A stretch of DNA of 64,000 nucleotides. It comes from CAVVTR01 sp963751245 (GTDB lineage Bacteria > Acidobacteriota > Thermoanaerobaculia > Thermoanaerobaculales > Thermoanaerobaculaceae). Below are positions 61,750 through 64,000 of this stretch, piece by piece. Location: NCBI GenBank assembly GCA_963751245.1, contig CAVVTR010000005.1:137047-201046 (forward strand), in the 5' to 3' direction. Within the stretch, counting starts at the first letter, position 1, and the number at the start of each line of letters is the position of its first letter. The position numbers and the translations under genes are program-made. The notes under the pieces are model-generated. The model was not told where the DNA came from. It searched no databases and worked only from the letters and a program-made list of their open reading frames with translations.

Positions 61750-64000
61750 ATGAGCGTCTTGAAGATTCATCTTCTGGGTGGCCTCGAAGCCATCCTCGAC
61801 GGCCGGCCCGTGACCGGGTTCGAGTCGAAGAAGGTGCGGGCGCTCTTCACGCTCCTCGTGATGGCCGAGGACGGCCACGGGCTGAGCCGGGACCGGCTGG
61901 CCGCGATGCTGTGGCCCGATGCCGACGAGCGAGCCGCCCGCCGCAACCTGCGGCAGGCCCTCTACAACCTGCGGACCGCCCTGCCGGGCGGAGGTGACGC
62001 CGGGCCGGAGTTCATCGTCCTCACGCGGGAGACCGCGGCGTTCAACCGGCACGCCGAGCACTGGGTGGACGTCGAGGTGTTCGAGGGCAAGCTGGCGCGG
62101 GGGCTGGCGGACGGCGGGTGTTCGGATCCCCGGGCGGTGGCGGCGGCGGTGCAGCTGTACCGGGGCGACTTCCTGTCCGGGTTCTTCATCGAAGGCAGCC
62201 CCGAGTTCGAGCAGTTCGTGCTCGTGCAGCAGGAGAGGCTCCGGGAGGCGGCGATCGGGGCCATCAGGAGCCTGGTGAGGCATCACTCCGACCGGGGCGA
62301 GTACTCTCAGGCCATCCTCTTCGCGCGGCGCCAGCTCGAGTTCGACGCGCTGTCAGAGGAGGCCCACCGGAACCTGATGCGCCTCTACGCCCTCTCGGGG
62401 CGGCGCAGCCGGGCTCTGGGCCAGTACGAGAAGTGCCTCAACGTGCTGCGCCTCGAGCTCGGCGTGGAGCCGCTCGAAGAGACCACCGAGCTCTACAAGG
62501 CGATCCTCGCCGAGGAGGTGGAGGCGGTGGGACTGCGTGCGGAGGGCCTCCCGCAGTGTCCCACCATCCCCCTCGCGGGACGCCGGGCCGACTACGAGCG
62601 GCTGCGGGAGTGCTGGGAGCACGTGCTCCGGGGCCACGGACGGCTCACCCTGGTGGAGGGCGAGACCGGCGTGGGCAAGAGCCGGCTGGCGAAGGCGCTG
62701 ATCCACGACGTCGCCTCACGGCACTCCGTCAGGGTGCTCCTCGCCCGCTGTCAGGGACGGGCCGTCACCGGGACCTTCGAGCCCATCGGGGACGCTCTCC
62801 GCTCCCTGGTCGCGGTCTTCGAGGAGGAGCCCGAGGAGGTGCTGGGACGGCTCCCGGAGGAGGCGCGGCCCACCCTCGCACGGCTCATGGTCGAGGCGGC
62901 CGGGATCGAGCTCGTGGACGGCATCCCGGCGCTCCCCGACGGCTCGGACGCGCTGGGGGTCGAGGAGACGCTGGTGTCGCTCTTCGACCTGCTCCTCGAC
63001 CCGGAGAATCCCGAAGAGCTCTCCGCGCTGATCGTACTCCTCGACGGCGTCCAGGCGGCCGACCCCGGAACCATCGCACTTCTCCGTGGGCTGCTGCCCC
63101 TCCTGGCGCACCGGCCCGTGTGGCTTCTGGGCACCGTCGACTCCGACGAGATCGGCCCGGCGCACGGTCTCAGGGGAATCCTCGACGACCCGCAGATCGC
63201 TCGCCAGACGGACCGCGTCCGGCTTGGCCGGCTGGTGGCGGGGGACAACGACCTCATCGCGGAGTCGATGGTGGGCGAGAGCCAGGCGGAGATCCTCGGG
63301 AGGTTCCTGCGCGAGCGGGCGGACGGCCTGCCCCTGGCCATCGTGGAGTGGGTCAACGTGCTCTGCGACGAGGCGTGCCTGGCGCCCCAGGGCGAGGGGC
63401 GGTGGACCCTGGACGTGGAGCGCCTCGCCACGAGCTTCCGCGACGTGCACACCCTTGGAGACCTGCTGCTGAACCGTATCAACCGGCTTCCCGACTCGGC
63501 GCGCCGGCTGCTCACCTTCGCGGCGGTCATCGGACGCACCTTCGATGCGGACTTCCTCGCCGACGCGGCCAACGAGCACCTGCACGTCATCGAGACCGGC
63601 ATCGAGCTTGCCCTGGAGCGCTGGCTGGTCCGCCACTTCCCCCAGCACTGGTTCGACAGCCGCCGCGAGCGCGACGTCGTGCTGTGGTCCCGGGGTGCCC
63701 GGCGGGGCACGTTCCAGCTCACCCACGTGCCGCTGCACGAGATCCTCTACACCACGGTCAGCCCGCTGCGCCGGCAGCACCTCCACCGGCAGGTGGCCAA
63801 CGCCATCGAGCGGCAGGTGCCGGCGGGAGACCGGACGGCGTTCGTGGAGGAGCTGGCGCACCACCACGCCATGGCCGCCAGCTGGGAGCCGTGCCTGGAG
63901 TACCTTGTCGCCGCGATGGACAAGGCTCTGCGGCTTGGGGCGCTGGCCACGGCCGAGGCGCATTGCACGGCGGCGCTGGACGTCCTCGCCCAGCTCGAGG
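61750..64000 (+). CDS. SARP/BTAD-AAA transcriptional regulator (3' end outside window)
   Basis: At least 750 aa; no stop before the window end. N-terminal OmpR-like winged helix (about 1-95; KIHLLGGLEAILDGRPV, SRDRLAAMLWPDADERAARRNLRQALYNLR), bacterial transcriptional activation domain (about 98-255; YRGDFLSGFFIEGSPEFEQFV, RALGQYEKCLNVLRLELGVEP), then an AAA/STAND ATPase domain with Walker A GETGVGKS (304-311) and Walker B IVLLDGVQAAD. Large AfsR-type regulators have this order, usually ending in TPR repeats. It is divergent from cassette 2 and is the obvious candidate to bind the 11-bp repeats of both cassettes. Confidence 0.92.
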   Translation, partial: MSVLKIHLLGGLEAILDGRPVTGFESKKVRALFTLLVMAEDGHGLSRDRLAAMLWPDADERAARRNLRQALYNLRTALPGGGDAGPEFIVLTRETAAFNRHAEHWVDVEVFEGKLARGLADGGCSDPRAVAAAVQLYRGDFLSGFFIEGSPEFEQFVLVQQERLREAAIGAIRSLVRHHSDRGEYSQAILFARRQLEFDALSEEAHRNLMRLYALSGRRSRALGQYEKCLNVLRLELGVEPLEETTELYKAILAEEVEAVGLRAEGLPQCPTIPLAGRRADYERLRECWEHVLRGHGRLTLVEGETGVGKSRLAKALIHDVASRHSVRVLLARCQGRAVTGTFEPIGDALRSLVAVFEEEPEEVLGRLPEEARPTLARLMVEAAGIELVDGIPALPDGSDALGVEETLVSLFDLLLDPENPEELSALIVLLDGVQAADPGTIALLRGLLPLLAHRPVWLLGTVDSDEIGPAHGLRGILDDPQIARQTDRVRLGRLVAGDNDLIAESMVGESQAEILGRFLRERADGLPLAIVEWVNVLCDEACLAPQGEGRWTLDVERLATSFRDVHTLGDLLLNRINRLPDSARRLLTFAAVIGRTFDADFLADAANEHLHVIETGIELALERWLVRHFPQHWFDSRRERDVVLWSRGARRGTFQLTHVPLHEILYTTVSPLRRQHLHRQVANAIERQVPAGDRTAFVEELAHHHAMAASWEPCLEYLVAAMDKALRLGALATAEAHCTAALDVLAQLE

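Overview
The window is a very GC-rich bacterial chromosome segment (about 70% by eye, with strong G/C third-position bias, many GTG starts and one TTG start). I see no rRNA, tRNA, CRISPR array, phage or intact transposase. It is mostly core metabolism and information processing, with an accessory right end. The lineage is not clear. The order rimP-nusA-infB-DUF503-rbfA-nrnA-truB-rpsO-pnp, the yceD-rpmF-plsX-fabH-fabD-fabG cluster, an Hmc-like electron-transfer operon and several apparently leaderless promoters suggest a deep-branching high-GC bacterium with both respiratory (SDH, glyoxylate shunt) and anaerobic-type redox modules. I would not name a phylum.

Layout. 0-8 kb: end of a probable metallophosphoesterase, a zinc ribbon, a HEAT/cyclophilin/thioredoxin-like fusion, the glyoxylate-shunt pair aceB-aceA (aceB carries five apparent single-base insertions), a D-2-hydroxyacid dehydrogenase and a CNNM/CorC protein. 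8-10.3 kb: a repeat-bearing spacer and gdhA. 10.4-12.3 kb: ECF sigma, zinc anti-sigma and a bactofilin-like membrane protein. 12.3-18.3 kb: yceD-rpmF-plsX-fabH-acyl-CoA dehydrogenase-fabD-fabG, without acpP or fabF. 18.7-20 kb: mutM and a small conserved-looking unknown with an excellent promoter. 20-30.3 kb (minus): the rimP-nusA-infB-ylxP-rbfA-nrnA-truB-rpsO-pnp block, whose short leader contains an intrinsic terminator. 30.4-37.2 kb: a PAP2 protein, malate dehydrogenase, sdhACDB and a second, divergent malate dehydrogenase.

37.2-43.6 kb: DoxX, TrmO, a CGGC protein, then a DUF134/DUF5320/NifX-like/two ferredoxin-MinD ATPases/radical SAM/NifX-like cluster resembling the orange-protein (ORP) cluster of sulfate reducers. 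43.7-53.4 kb: an eight-gene minus-strand operon (HdrD-like, cytochrome b, 16-Cys ferredoxin, NrfD fused to hexaheme cytochrome c, response regulator, PAS histidine kinase, two response regulators). It starts at a near-perfect sigma-54 promoter and faces a divergently transcribed sigma-54 activator. 53.4-56.8 kb: nth, a sodium:solute symporter with a small partner, and a TGS GTPase, the last two sharing a 24-bp divergent promoter.

56.8-64 kb is the least ordinary part. A repeat-rich spacer is followed by two tandem paralogous cassettes on the minus strand, each a 130-136 aa protein plus a secreted protein with a GYYKNH-type domain. A divergent SARP/BTAD-AAA regulator runs off the window end. 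Upstream of both cassettes lie direct repeats with 11-bp period, the geometry SARP regulators recognise, so this looks like a self-contained regulon. Both secreted genes, aceB and the ferredoxin gene carry apparent frameshifts; local sequence errors and recent decay cannot be told apart from sequence alone.
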